Assembly: GCF_006716235.1 (NCBI RefSeq)
Contig: NZ_VFOR01000001.1
Location: 1,240,001-1,304,000 of the forward strand
From: Propioniferax innocua
Lineage (GTDB): Bacteria > Actinomycetota > Actinomycetes > Propionibacteriales > Propionibacteriaceae
Direction of reading: 5' to 3'
DNA length: 64,000 nt
How positions within the stretch are numbered: the first letter of the stretch is position 1; every line of letters begins with the position of its first letter. Made by a program: the position numbers and the translations under genes. The notes beneath the pieces are model-generated. The model was given only the letters and a program-made list of their open reading frames with translations, was not told the DNA's origin and did no database searches. Positions 26,431 to 36,181 of this stretch are shown here, in pieces.

Positions 26431-27633
26431 GTGAATTGCCATGCCCGCCGCGCTCTGGCCGCCGGAACCGTCGCAGCACTTGCGTGTGGGCCTGCCCTGG
26501 CGGTCCCGACTCCGGCGCAGGCGGCCGAAGGCCCGTTCGACGCGTCCACCTGCACCGACTACGAGCCCTTCGAGCCGGCACCCGCCTGGCAGGTCGACCG
26601 ACTCGACCTCGACTCCCCCGCGCTGACGGCCTCCGGGGAGGGGATCACGATCGCTGTGCTCGATACCGGGATCGACGACTCCGACAATCCGGTGTTGGAG
26701 GGTGTGGTGGCCGAAAGCCTCGACTTCGCCGGTCCGGCCGAGGACATCAACTGTCAGCACGGCACCCAGGTGGCTTCCCTCATCGCCGGTCAGACACCCG
26801 AGGATGGGTCCACGTCGTTCCGCGGTGTCGCTCCACGGGCCAAGGTGATCGGCATGCGTGTGCTCACCAGCGCCAGTGCCGACCCGAACGAGTCCGGACA
26901 GCAGGGAGAGCCCCTGACTCCGACGATCGCCGCGATCGACCGCGCGATCGAGATGGACGTCGACATCATCAACATCAGCCAGCAGGGCACGGACACCGTC
27001 GCCTATCAGGACGCCATCACGCGCGCGGTCGACGCCGGGATCGTGGTGGTGGCCGCCGCCGGGAACCAGGGCGGTGAGGGGCCGGCTCCCTACCCGGCCT
27101 CCTACCCCGGCGTCATCGCCGTCGGCATGACTGACAGCAATGACGTCGCGCACGAGTCCTCACAGTCCCACCCCGATCTGGAGGTGACGGTGGCTGCCCC
27201 GGGCGTCGACGTCCTGGCCGCGAACCCGTCCGGTGGCGGGCAGTCGTGGGAGCAGGCGACGGGCACCTCGTTCGCCACACCGATCGTCAGTGGAACGGTG
27301 GCCCTGATGTTGGAGGACGACCCCTCGCTGACGCCTCCTGACGTGCGCAAGCGTCTGCAGGAAAGCGCGGACCCACCTGCCGGGGCGGTCCCTGACCCTC
27401 AGCTCGGCTACGGCGTTGTCAACCCCGGTCGAGCCATGAGCGACCTTCCGGCGTTGGCTCCGGCCGCCGAGCAGTCCCCCGAACCGCCACAACTCGCGCC
27501 CCACCCCCATGATCGTCCCGAGCCGAACCACCTGGCTCGCAATCTCTCGGTGGGATTCGCCCTCGGCGTCGCCGGAATCGTCACGCTCGGTCTCGGCACG
27601 GTGATGGCCCTCCGCGCCCGACGCGACCGCTGA
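26431..27633 (+). CDS. mycP: Mycosin, type VII secretion-associated subtilisin protease
   Basis: Mycosins are membrane-anchored S8 proteases needed to keep the ESX translocon stable and to process substrates. The 400-residue protein has a signal peptide (1-32, cleavage near AQAAE), catalytic D78 (IAVLDTGID), H110 (CQHGTQVAS), oxyanion N212 (AAAGNQGG) and S280 (GTSFATP). A Pro-rich linker and a C-terminal membrane helix with basic end (ALRARRDR) follow. Two early cysteines (C41, C108) could form the mycosin disulfide. It converges on eccC. Confidence 0.95.
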   Translation: MNCHARRALAAGTVAALACGPALAVPTPAQAAEGPFDASTCTDYEPFEPAPAWQVDRLDLDSPALTASGEGITIAVLDTGIDDSDNPVLEGVVAESLDFAGPAEDINCQHGTQVASLIAGQTPEDGSTSFRGVAPRAKVIGMRVLTSASADPNESGQQGEPLTPTIAAIDRAIEMDVDIINISQQGTDTVAYQDAITRAVDAGIVVVAAAGNQGGEGPAPYPASYPGVIAVGMTDSNDVAHESSQSHPDLEVTVAAPGVDVLAANPSGGGQSWEQATGTSFATPIVSGTVALMLEDDPSLTPPDVRKRLQESADPPAGAVPDPQLGYGVVNPGRAMSDLPALAPAAEQSPEPPQLAPHPHDRPEPNHLARNLSVGFALGVAGIVTLGLGTVMALRARRDR

Positions 27634-27698
27634 GCAGCGGTCCCTTCGCGACGCCGAGCCCGTCCCTGAGACCCATCTCCCGGGTCAGGCTTCTGGCG

Positions 27699-30600
27699 TC
27701 AGGCTTCTGGATCGGGGGTGTTGACCGTCTGGATCAGCACGTTGCCGTGTCTGGTCACCCACGTGCCGCGGCCGGGCGGCAGAGGTGAGGGCTTGACGCC
27801 ACCAAGAAGCGCGCCCTCTTCCTTGGAACCGGACATGATCAGACCGGGAGACTGCTGGTCCCGCATGCGGGAGATGATCTGATCGCTGAATCCTGCGCGT
27901 CCCGCACCTCCCATGCCACGAGCAAGGATGATGTGCAGACCGATGTCACGGGCCTGGGAGACCAGATCGAACAAAGGTTGCAACGGGTTGCCCATTCCGG
28001 TGGCGACGAGCTCGTAGTCGTCGGCCACCACGAACACGTCCATACCCGACCACCAGGATCGGTCCCGCAACGCCTGCTGGCTCACGTCGGCTCCCGGAAG
28101 TCGACTGCGAAGAGCCTCGCCAAGGTCGCTGCCGACCTGCTTCGCAGCGGCTTCGGACGCTGCGTAGGACAACAGCATGTCATCAGGCAGCAGCCCCAGG
28201 TGCGAACGCCGGTAGTCGAGCAGGAACACACGTGCCTCATCGGGCGTGTAGCGCGCTGCGATGCCTTGAAGGACCGTGCGGATCACCGTGGATTTGCCTG
28301 ACTCCGGCGCACCGTAGAGCACCATGTGCGGCTCTGCGGCCGTATCGAACCAGACCGGTTCGAGTTGGAGTTCGTCGATGGCGATCGGGATCGACTTGTC
28401 GTTCTCGTCCCATGTGATGGGCGGCAGCTCCGACGGTGCGAGGTCGTGCGGCAGCATCCGCACCCCTGCGGCCTTCGGACCCTGCCAGGCCTGTTTGGAG
28501 CTCGCCACGAAGTCCTTCACCCCATCGGCCAGGGATTCGACATCATCGGAGCCGTCAGCGCGGGGAATACCCACGAGCATGTGCAACCCCTCGGGGTTGA
28601 TACCCCGCCCCGGGCGCCCAGCGGGCACATTGGCCTGCCACTTACGGTTGAACTCCGAATCGAAGGCGTCGCCCAACTTGAGCTCGAGCCGCGACTGGAA
28701 CTGGTCCCTGATGGCCATACGCAGTTCCTGCCACTTGTTGACGCTGACCCATACGTGCAGGCCAAAACCCAGTCCCCGCTGCGCGATCTGTGTGATGCTC
28801 GGATCGAGATCCATGAACTCGTCCTTGATCGTCTGCCATCCATCCACCACCAGGAACACATCAGCTGGAAAACGATCCGGCGGGATCGACCCATCAGCCC
28901 GTCCGCGTCTGTAGGCGCGCATCGATTCCACGCCAAGTTCCAGGAAAGCCTCCTCCCGCTGTGCGAGCAGGGAGGTGAACTCCGCCACTGTGCGCTTCAC
29001 ACGATCCACATCGAGACGACCACAGACCGAGCCCACATGCGGCAGATCACGCAGGGACATCATGGCGCCACCCCCGAAGTCGAGGACGTAGAACCCCACC
29101 TCCGCCGGGGTGTGCGTCAATGCCATCCCGGCGATGGATGCACGGAGCCCCGTCGACTTGCCGGCCTGGGGCCCACCTGCCACTGCAAGGTTGCCACCGG
29201 CCCCGGAGTAATCCAGCCACAACGGATCGCGACGCTGCTGGCGAGGCCGGTCCACCAGCGCAACGGGCGCACTCAGGCGGCCCTGAACACGGTTGTCCAC
29301 CACGTTCAACCCGCGTGGACCTGTGGTGAGTCGCCCGCCTTCTCCAAGGGTCTCCTGAAGCAGTCGGTCCATCGACAAGGGATCATCCAACGGCGGCAGC
29401 CACACCTTGTGGGCAGGCCAGCCCTGCCCCACAAGCTGCCCGACGACCATCGAGAGCAGCGTCTCCTCCTCGGCATCATCATCTGCGCGAGAAGGACGTC
29501 GAGAGGCGGCGGATTGTTGAGCGGCCCCGCGATCGGCTTCGGCGAGAGCAGCGTCAAGCTCCGGGATGCCGGTACGGTCAGTCGGCGCGACGGGCTCGAG
29601 CAGTTCAGGCTCGGGTGGTTCCACCTCCGGCTGATATCCGGCGGTGAACTCCAGCACGGGCGGAACCCAGGTGCTCTCGCCCGAGGGCTCGTCCAAGTCC
29701 TCGGTGAAGCGGTGCGGTTGGGCGCGCGTCGATGGCGCCGTCGGCTTCCAGGGCCCCGAGACGTACGCGGCCTTGAACTGTGCCATCGAGGATGTGTCGT
29801 ATTTCAGGTAGCCGTTGCCGGGGGCGCTGGGCAGCTCGTAGGCGTCGGGGACGCCGATGACGGTACGAGATTCTGCAGCCGAGAACGTGCGCAGGGCAAC
29901 GCGGTATGACAAGAAGGTGTCCAGTCCTCGCAGCTTGCCTTCTTCCAGACGCTGTGAGGCAAGGAGCAGGTGGACGCCGATCGAACGGCCGATACGGCCG
30001 ATCTGGATGAACAGGTCGATGAACTCGGGGCGCGCGGTGAGCAGCTCGGAGAACTCGTCGACGACGATGAACAGGCTCGGCATGGGCTCGAGGTCTGCCC
30101 CGTCCTGCCGCGCCGCCTCATACTCCTCGCGGTTCTTGATGTCCCGGTTCTTCAGCGCCGCGTTCGCCTGGGCCAGCACCTCCATGCGCCGGTCCAGCTC
30201 ACCACCGATGGCGTCCTGCATACGGTCCACCAGCGACAACTCGCCTTCGAGGTTGGTGATGACCGCCGAGGTGTGCGGCAGCTCGTCGAGCCCCGCGAAG
30301 GTGGCACCACCCTTGAAGTCCACGAGCACGTAGTTGAGCTGATCTGGCGGATGGGTCATGGCGAGCCCAAGCACCAGCGTGCGCAGGAACTCCGACTTGC
30401 CCGAACCCGTGGCGCCGATGCACAGGCCGTGCGGCCCCATGCCGTTCATGGCGGCTTCCTTGATGTCCAGCTCCACCGGCTGCCCCGTGGGCGAGTTTCC
30501 GATGCTGATTCGAAGGCGGTCATGGAGTGAGCGCGGTCGCCACGCCTGATTGGTGTCCACAGCGGTCGGATCGGGGACGCCGAGCTGGGTCGGCCAGTCC

Positions 30601-31865
30601 TTGGGCTCCTCGACGGTCACGGTCTCTTCGGCGGGGCCGTCGTCGGTCTCGGTCACCTTGTCGGGCATGCGCCATCCCGCCAGAGCGCGGGCCGCCATCT
30701 CGGCGCTCACCATCGGAATCTGATCCGCCGGCCCGATGTCGGAGGCACGCACCCCCGTTTCACGACGCAGATGCACCGTCAGGTGACCGGCCTCGTTGAC
30801 GTGCAGGACGACGGTGCGGGCGTTGATGCGTCGCGGCGCGTCCCCCTCGCTGATGTGGATGCTCGTGGCCCGGGTGTTCGGGCCCGCGAACTGTGCCACG
30901 TTGAGCCCCTCGATGCCATCGCCGACGACCACGACCTGCGCTGGAGGGTCCTCCTTCATCGTGCCGGTGGCACCTTCGGCAAGCCGCCCCAGCTCCGCGG
31001 AGTCAGTGGCGATGAGCCGCGCCGTGCCGAGACCATCCAGCCTGTCGGGATGCTGTGTGTGCGGAAGCCATTTGGCCCACTCCCACGCGTCGGCCCGATC
31101 CCGGTCGATGCAGAACAGCAGGCGCAGGTCCGAGGGAGCGTGCCATGTGGCGAGTTGGGTCACCATGGCGTAGCCAAGGCGTCGTGCGCGATCGGCGTCG
31201 CCGGTGATGATGACGCGTTCGTAGGAGCGCACATCCACTGAGATCGGCATGGTCGGCACGCGCCGGTGCGTCGCCATGAAACGACGCAGGGCACCGACGG
31301 TGAGAGGCTCCAGATCGTCGATCGGCTTGGATTCGGGCGGCATGATGCGCTGCACGAATGCCTGCTGCCCGAGGGCCACCCGGATGGAGGCGAAGTCGTC
31401 ATCGGCGACACGCCGCTCCCACATGCGTCGGGTTCCGGCGATCGCCCACAGTCCGTCGGGATCCGGGTGGATCCACATGGTGGCCTTGCGCTGCTCATCG
31501 GCGGTCTCACGGACCCGTTCACGCATCTGGCCCAGGTAGCGGAAGTAGTTGCGCCGCTCCATGTCGAGCTGTTGGGCCTGCTCATCGTTGCCGCGGCCCA
31601 TCTGGGTCACCATCATGCCGAGCATCGAGATGCCGTACATGCCCCCCATCACCGCCCCGAGAGGGCCACGACCACCGCCGCCGGAGGTCATCATCATCGC
31701 CATGGCGCCGGCCCCCGCGAGCATGGGCAGCATCATCAGAACATTCCGGAAGTTTCCTCCCGATTTTGCGGGTGGGATCTCCGGCGGAGACTCCAGAAGT
31801 ACGTCTCCACGAGGCATTTTCGGCCCGTCGGCACGGCGGGGCCGGGTGAACTCCTTGGTGGCCAC
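27699..31865 (-). CDS. eccC: Type VII secretion FtsK/SpoIIIE-type ATPase, EccCa-EccCb fused
   Basis: The motor of the ESX translocon. The 1,388-residue protein has two membrane helices near the N-terminus (FRNVLMMLPMLAGAGAMAMMM and a following Gly/Met-rich segment), a DUF (stalk) region, then three P-loop ATPase domains. Walker A motifs are GATGSGKSEF, GGPQAGKST and GAPESGKST; Walker B-like strands are LFIVVDEF, VFLVVDGW and VFVVADDY. The third domain is the usual substrate-signal receptor. This is the single-polypeptide form as opposed to split EccCa/EccCb. Start GTG 31865 lies seven bases past TAGTGT, so leaderless; upstream in-frame codons overlap eccD and are rejected. Divergent from eccD. 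Confidence 0.96.
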   Translation of the reverse strand: MATKEFTRPRRADGPKMPRGDVLLESPPEIPPAKSGGNFRNVLMMLPMLAGAGAMAMMMTSGGGGRGPLGAVMGGMYGISMLGMMVTQMGRGNDEQAQQLDMERRNYFRYLGQMRERVRETADEQRKATMWIHPDPDGLWAIAGTRRMWERRVADDDFASIRVALGQQAFVQRIMPPESKPIDDLEPLTVGALRRFMATHRRVPTMPISVDVRSYERVIITGDADRARRLGYAMVTQLATWHAPSDLRLLFCIDRDRADAWEWAKWLPHTQHPDRLDGLGTARLIATDSAELGRLAEGATGTMKEDPPAQVVVVGDGIEGLNVAQFAGPNTRATSIHISEGDAPRRINARTVVLHVNEAGHLTVHLRRETGVRASDIGPADQIPMVSAEMAARALAGWRMPDKVTETDDGPAEETVTVEEPKDWPTQLGVPDPTAVDTNQAWRPRSLHDRLRISIGNSPTGQPVELDIKEAAMNGMGPHGLCIGATGSGKSEFLRTLVLGLAMTHPPDQLNYVLVDFKGGATFAGLDELPHTSAVITNLEGELSLVDRMQDAIGGELDRRMEVLAQANAALKNRDIKNREEYEAARQDGADLEPMPSLFIVVDEFSELLTARPEFIDLFIQIGRIGRSIGVHLLLASQRLEEGKLRGLDTFLSYRVALRTFSAAESRTVIGVPDAYELPSAPGNGYLKYDTSSMAQFKAAYVSGPWKPTAPSTRAQPHRFTEDLDEPSGESTWVPPVLEFTAGYQPEVEPPEPELLEPVAPTDRTGIPELDAALAEADRGAAQQSAASRRPSRADDDAEEETLLSMVVGQLVGQGWPAHKVWLPPLDDPLSMDRLLQETLGEGGRLTTGPRGLNVVDNRVQGRLSAPVALVDRPRQQRRDPLWLDYSGAGGNLAVAGGPQAGKSTGLRASIAGMALTHTPAEVGFYVLDFGGGAMMSLRDLPHVGSVCGRLDVDRVKRTVAEFTSLLAQREEAFLELGVESMRAYRRGRADGSIPPDRFPADVFLVVDGWQTIKDEFMDLDPSITQIAQRGLGFGLHVWVSVNKWQELRMAIRDQFQSRLELKLGDAFDSEFNRKWQANVPAGRPGRGINPEGLHMLVGIPRADGSDDVESLADGVKDFVASSKQAWQGPKAAGVRMLPHDLAPSELPPITWDENDKSIPIAIDELQLEPVWFDTAAEPHMVLYGAPESGKSTVIRTVLQGIAARYTPDEARVFLLDYRRSHLGLLPDDMLLSYAASEAAAKQVGSDLGEALRSRLPGADVSQQALRDRSWWSGMDVFVVADDYELVATGMGNPLQPLFDLVSQARDIGLHIILARGMGGAGRAGFSDQIISRMRDQQSPGLIMSGSKEEGALLGGVKPSPLPPGRGTWVTRHGNVLIQTVNTPDPEA

Positions 31866-31878
31866 GATGAGGACACTA
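31866..31878 (-). promoter_or_regulatory. -10 element for leaderless eccC
   Basis: On the minus strand TAGTGT (31878-31873) is followed by seven bases and the GTG start. The 121-bp gap between eccC and eccD probably carries both promoters. Confidence 0.5.
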
Positions 31879-31986
31879 CAGCCCCTGAGCACTAGGCTGC
31901 TCGCATGCAGCGATCCCCGGGGCACACCGGGGACGAAGGGCGGCCATACCGGTGCTCGACCGGATGACGAGGGGAGCTCACAGACC

Positions 31987-33363
31987 GTGACCGCGACAAC
32001 CGATATCGCTCGTGTGACCATCATCTCCACGAGTCGACGCATCGACCTCGCGCTCCCGGGCAACACGACCCTCGCCGAGCTCCTCCCCTCCATCGTGCGC
32101 TTCGCCGGGCAGGGCGCCGGCACCGACGCTCTCCAACAGTGGGTCATCCAGCGCATAGGCGAGGACCCGTTCGATCCGTTCGTCCAGGTCGCCGATCTGG
32201 GGATCTCCGACGGGGAGACGCTGCACCTGCGCCACCGTGAGGCGACCATGCCCGACGCGGCCTTCGATGACGTGGTCGACGGCATCTCCACCGGTACGTC
32301 ATCGCAGCCGGCCTGGAGCAATGAGGACGGCCAACGCTTCGGTCTCGTCGCACTCGCGGTGCTGTTGATCGGGTTCCCGGGGGCTGCGGCCGTCCTGGCC
32401 CACAGCGTCGCGGTCTCGGCGGGCGTGTTGGCCCTGTCGGCCGTGTGCAGTTTCGTCTCGATCCTGCTGGCGCGAACTCTCGGTCTCCGACCGGTCTCCG
32501 GCGTTCTGGCCTGGAGCGGGGTCGCCCTGGCCGGTGTCGCCGGAGCCACGATCTTCGCACCATTGGCTCTTCCGGTCTCGGCGACGCCCATCGCAATGCT
32601 GACTGCTGCGACTGCCGTCCTGTTCGCCGCAACGGGCACCGCTCTGGGTACGCAGGTGACCGCCTACGAACTCATGGGCGTGGCCATGGCCGCAGCGGTG
32701 GTGACCGTGGTCGCGATCATCTCGACGCTGCAACCCGAGTGGTTTCTCGCATCCAGCACCATCGGCCTGACAGTGGTGCTGGTGCTGACTCCGGCTCTCC
32801 CGGGGTGGAGTTTCTCGCTGGCCAAGGTCGCCATGCCCAATCTCCCCACCACCGCCGATGCCCTGATGGCCGACCGCCAGCCGGTGCAGGCCGACATCGT
32901 CGAACGCGCCATCGCATCGGACCGTTTCCTCGCAGGTCTGGCGTTGGGTACGGGCGTGGCCGCGGTGACGCTGTCATCGGTGGTCGTGCTCAGCGGATCC
33001 GGCTGGCCTCCGACGGCGTTCATCCTCGCCGCCGGCATCGCACTGCTGCTGCGCGCCCGCTCGTTCCTGTCCCGCCCCACGCGTCTTGCTCTGCTGACCG
33101 GCGGAAGCATCGTCACCCTCATGGGCCTGAGTCGGCTTCTTCTCACGCTGCCCCCCATGGGCCAGGTGGTGCTCGGGACCATACTCGTGCTCGGCGCCGG
33201 AGCCCTCCTCACCAGTTACTCCGCCACGCTCTACGCCAAGATCCTGTCGCCGGTCTGGGGACGCTGGGGCGACATCTTCGAATGGCTCGCCATCATGTCA
33301 CTGATCCCCCTCGCGCTCGCGGTCATCAACCTGTACGGGTGGGCGTTCGGCCTGGCCGGCTGA
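31987..33363 (+). CDS. eccD: Type VII secretion integral membrane protein EccD
   Basis: EccD forms the translocon's membrane vestibule. The 458-residue protein starts with a ubiquitin-like domain (residues 1-85; RVTIISTSRRIDLALPGNTTLAELLPSI). About 11 membrane helices follow, with no large loops; this is the EccD layout. Start GTG 31987 has GAGGGGAG about ten bases upstream. It is followed 56 bases later by an enoyl-CoA hydratase gene on the same strand. Confidence 0.93.
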   Translation: MTATTDIARVTIISTSRRIDLALPGNTTLAELLPSIVRFAGQGAGTDALQQWVIQRIGEDPFDPFVQVADLGISDGETLHLRHREATMPDAAFDDVVDGISTGTSSQPAWSNEDGQRFGLVALAVLLIGFPGAAAVLAHSVAVSAGVLALSAVCSFVSILLARTLGLRPVSGVLAWSGVALAGVAGATIFAPLALPVSATPIAMLTAATAVLFAATGTALGTQVTAYELMGVAMAAAVVTVVAIISTLQPEWFLASSTIGLTVVLVLTPALPGWSFSLAKVAMPNLPTTADALMADRQPVQADIVERAIASDRFLAGLALGTGVAAVTLSSVVVLSGSGWPPTAFILAAGIALLLRARSFLSRPTRLALLTGGSIVTLMGLSRLLLTLPPMGQVVLGTILVLGAGALLTSYSATLYAKILSPVWGRWGDIFEWLAIMSLIPLALAVINLYGWAFGLAG

Positions 33364-33419
33364 CACGATCACTGCTCGGACGCTGTCGCCGATCGGCCAC
33401 CGCGTGCTTCAATGCCCGC

Positions 33420-34199
33420 ATGGTCGAACACAGGTCACTGAAGATCCACCGCGAGGACGCCGTGCTGCGCGTCACCCTCGCCAACCCCGCCCAACGCAAC
33501 GCACAGACCCCTTCCCTGTGGAAGGCGCTGGGCGAGGTCGCCCGAACCCTCGACCCGGACATCCGCGTGGTGATCATCGACGCCGAGGGCAATGACTTCT
33601 CCGCAGGACTTCACCTCGACATGTTCCGAGCCGATGGCATGGAGGGCGAGGTGAACCTCATGCAGAAGGCGAAGGCATCCGAGACCGAGTTCGCCGAGTT
33701 GATCGCCGAGTACCAGCGCGGTTTCACCGCGTGGCGCGAGACCGACGCGATCGTGGTGGCGGCCGTCCAGGGGCATGCCATCGGAGCAGGGTTCCAGCTG
33801 GCGCTCGGAGCCGACCTGCGAGTGGTCTCCGATGACGTGCACTTCGCCATGCGCGAGGTGTCACTGGGCATGATCCCCGATCTGGGCGGCACCGCCCCGC
33901 TCACCCAGACCGTGGGTTATTCGCGGGCGCTCGAGATCTGCCTGACCGGACGCTTCGTCGAGGCTCAGGAAGCGGTGGGATCGGGGCTGGCCTCACTCGC
34001 GGTACCTCGTCAGGACCTCGCCGCCACGACCGACCAGGTGGTCGCTGCCCTGCTCGAAGCCCCCGCACCCGCGGTGCGCGAGATGAAGAAACTGGCGCTC
34101 GCGGCCACCCTGACCCCGGTCTCCGAACAGGTCACGAACGAGGCCGCGGCGCAGGCGCGTCTGCTGCATCGGATCGCTGCAGGCTCTTCCAAGGGGTGA
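33420..34199 (+). CDS. Enoyl-CoA hydratase/isomerase family protein
   Basis: A 259-residue crotonase-fold protein: oxyanion-hole segments SAGLHLDMF and VQGHAIGAGFQLALGADLRV, and the helix REVSLGMIPDLGGTAPL. One catalytic glutamate equivalent falls at E in MREVSLGMIPD; the second position is D in PDLGGT, so isomerase activity is possible. It probably acts in fatty-acid beta-oxidation. It sits inside the ESX locus between eccD and the eccE-linked gene, without any known role in secretion. Start ATG 33420. Confidence 0.85.
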   Translation: MVEHRSLKIHREDAVLRVTLANPAQRNAQTPSLWKALGEVARTLDPDIRVVIIDAEGNDFSAGLHLDMFRADGMEGEVNLMQKAKASETEFAELIAEYQRGFTAWRETDAIVVAAVQGHAIGAGFQLALGADLRVVSDDVHFAMREVSLGMIPDLGGTAPLTQTVGYSRALEICLTGRFVEAQEAVGSGLASLAVPRQDLAATTDQVVAALLEAPAPAVREMKKLALAATLTPVSEQVTNEAAAQARLLHRIAAGSSKG

Positions 34200-34232
34200 G
34201 TCGGCCTCGCCCGGCACCGGCCACACCCGGCG

Positions 34233-34796
34233 TCAGCCGAACAGCGCCCGGTACTCCAGCGGTGCGGGGCGCACGGTGGCCCGCACGAGCCGGTGAGCGC
34301 TGACAACCGCCACCTGGTTCTCACTGAGGGTCGACGCCGCGCGCGTCTGGCCCCCGGTCAGGAAGAACGCCCGACGCAGGTTCGCAGCGCCCTCCTCGTC
34401 GGGGGTGACGAGGGCGAGATCGGCGGCCCGGAACGGGGCCGGTGATTCCTCCGGGGAGGCCACCCCGAGGTGAGCCTGCCATGGCCCCAGCTGTGGTGGC
34501 AGATCCCCCAACACCAGCGAAGGCCGGTAAGGAAGGCCCGAATCGGGAATCTGCGGCCCGTGATCGACGCTGACGCCGGTGTGCCGGAGCCGATCCAACA
34601 GGGACCGCCACGGCTCGGCGTCACCGGTGACGCTGATGTGCACGCCGAGCGCGGCCGCGCGATACACCACCAACCATGAGACGTATTCGGGTGCCCCCAG
34701 GACGATGCGTGTTCCGTGGGGCCGGAACAGCCGGATCGTGACCGGGCCACGTGGGCCCTGGCCAAGTACCAGCCCGGAAGGTCCAAGAACGCTCAC
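34233..34796 (-). CDS. Unrecognised protein coupled to eccE (ESX-associated)
   Basis: A 187-residue protein without membrane helices. Its GTG start lies inside the eccE stop (GTGA, 4-base overlap), so it should be made with EccE. Visible features: an N-terminal beta-rich segment (VLGPSGLVLGQGPRGPVTIRLFRPHGTRIVLG), a helix with ALGVHISVTGDAEPW that resembles a small Rossmann-like beta-alpha turn, and a basic C-terminal half. The run 'GTRIVLG..YVSWLVVYRAAALGVHISV' reminds me of the cytosolic part of EccE proteins in some actinobacteria, so it may be a detached EccE domain, but I cannot confirm that. Coding is supported by strong third-position GC and by the coupling. Confidence 0.7.
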   Translation of the reverse strand: MSVLGPSGLVLGQGPRGPVTIRLFRPHGTRIVLGAPEYVSWLVVYRAAALGVHISVTGDAEPWRSLLDRLRHTGVSVDHGPQIPDSGLPYRPSLVLGDLPPQLGPWQAHLGVASPEESPAPFRAADLALVTPDEEGAANLRRAFFLTGGQTRAASTLSENQVAVVSAHRLVRATVRPAPLEYRALFG

Positions 34797-35977
34797 ACCG
34801 ACCACCCCCGGCCCAGGGGCACGGTTCCCAGCATGCCGGGAACAGCCATGCCACCGGGGGATTCGAAGGAGACTCCGGCCTCCTCGGCGGAGTCGCACAC
34901 GGCGTCGAGCACGTCGATGACGCGGTCTGCGTCGGAGTCGACGAGCCGGACCGCCCCGGTGGCGTCCCGCCCGTGGCTGACGGTGTAGGCCACCACTCCC
35001 CACAGCGCTGAGGCCTGCATGGACAGGGCCAACAGCGTCGCGTGACCCAGATCGGGGTCATCACCCCAGTCACGAACCGTCATGACCGCATGCTCGAACC
35101 CGTCACAGGACCAGATCTCCCAGTCCTCATCCGAGGCCGGCTCCTGTGCCGGACGGATCTCGTCGACCGCGCCGATGCACCGGGCGAGAACATCGGTGAT
35201 CTCCTCGTCGTCCACAAGTCGCGTGGTGAGGCCGCGAAGTTTCAATTGGGACTGCACCCGGTGCACGCCGAACCGCAGCGCGGCCATCGGCCCCTCCGGG
35301 CCCACCTCGTGGTTGGAAGGCCCCCGACGTGTCACGGCCGGCAGGCAGCGTCGTGGGTCCAGTCGCACGGCGATCCATGTCGAACACACCGCAGGAGGTA
35401 CGGGATTGCCGAGTTCACGGTAGGCCGCCACGACCTGCGCCTGGTCGCCCAAAACCCGTGTCGCCGGCGCTCCGGCGAAATGCGTGATGACCTGGAGCCC
35501 GTCGAAGACGATGTCGTCCACCACGGTCAGCTCATCGAGGTCCTGCAGCCGCAGTGTCGCACCGGTGTCGGCGATCAGATCGTCGTCCTCCACGACGGCG
35601 AGTGCAGCGACCCATGCGTCACCATCGAAGACCATGCCCAGCGGCTCGCCGCGTCCGGTCTGCGTGGGGGTCACATGGAGGTGCGGCACCCATTCGGCCA
35701 ATGGCTGCAGCCGACCCGTGGGCGCATCGGCGCGTGGCCGACGCTGGCCGTAGGCCCACCGTCGACGCAGCACATGCACCATGGAGCGTCCCGAGGCGAG
35801 TGGCAGTGCGAACAGCAGGGTCACCGCCAGGACCAGGATGCCCAGCCCGAAACCGATCCATGAACGGGCGAAGAAATAGACCGCAGCCATGAGCACGGCG
35901 GCTTCCACCACCAGCAGGCCGATCGTGTGTCGGAAGATCCACGGACGCGGCGGCATCAGCTCGGCTGCTTGACTCAC
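34793..35977 (-). CDS. eccE: Type VII secretion protein EccE
   Basis: EccE lines the periphery of the ESX membrane complex. The 394-residue protein starts SQAAELMPPRPWIFRH, followed by two membrane helices (about residues 18-37 and 40-60; LLVVEAAVLMAAVYFF, GLGILVLAVTLLFALPL). A soluble domain follows, with GRSMVHVLRRRWAYGQRR and EWVPHLHVTPTQTGRGEPLGMVFDGDAWVA typical of EccE. Start GTG 35977 has AGGAGGA four to five bases upstream. It diverges from eccB with 204 bases between. ESX-4-type loci usually lack eccE, so this is a five-component-type system. Confidence 0.88.
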   Translation of the reverse strand: MSQAAELMPPRPWIFRHTIGLLVVEAAVLMAAVYFFARSWIGFGLGILVLAVTLLFALPLASGRSMVHVLRRRWAYGQRRPRADAPTGRLQPLAEWVPHLHVTPTQTGRGEPLGMVFDGDAWVAALAVVEDDDLIADTGATLRLQDLDELTVVDDIVFDGLQVITHFAGAPATRVLGDQAQVVAAYRELGNPVPPAVCSTWIAVRLDPRRCLPAVTRRGPSNHEVGPEGPMAALRFGVHRVQSQLKLRGLTTRLVDDEEITDVLARCIGAVDEIRPAQEPASDEDWEIWSCDGFEHAVMTVRDWGDDPDLGHATLLALSMQASALWGVVAYTVSHGRDATGAVRLVDSDADRVIDVLDAVCDSAEEAGVSFESPGGMAVPGMLGTVPLGRGWSV

Positions 35978-36181
35978 GCGTCCTCCTGGAAGACTCCTGT
36001 GGCGATCTCGGCTGGCGGACTGGCGCCGTGACGCCATCCATGGTCAACTGCGAGTGGACCGGGCCCAGCCTATCCACACCGATGGACATAATGGGTCCGG
36101 ACCGTTCCGGGTCTTCGCTCTCCGGCGGCCCCGACGAACGCTGCCCACCCGCCTGTCGACCACACCCCCGAAGGAGCCTGG

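Noticed and set aside
31866-32639. N-terminal extension of EccC
   Set aside because: Arg/Ser-rich translation of eccD antisense; the conserved EccC start (ATKEFTRPRR) is at GTG 31865.
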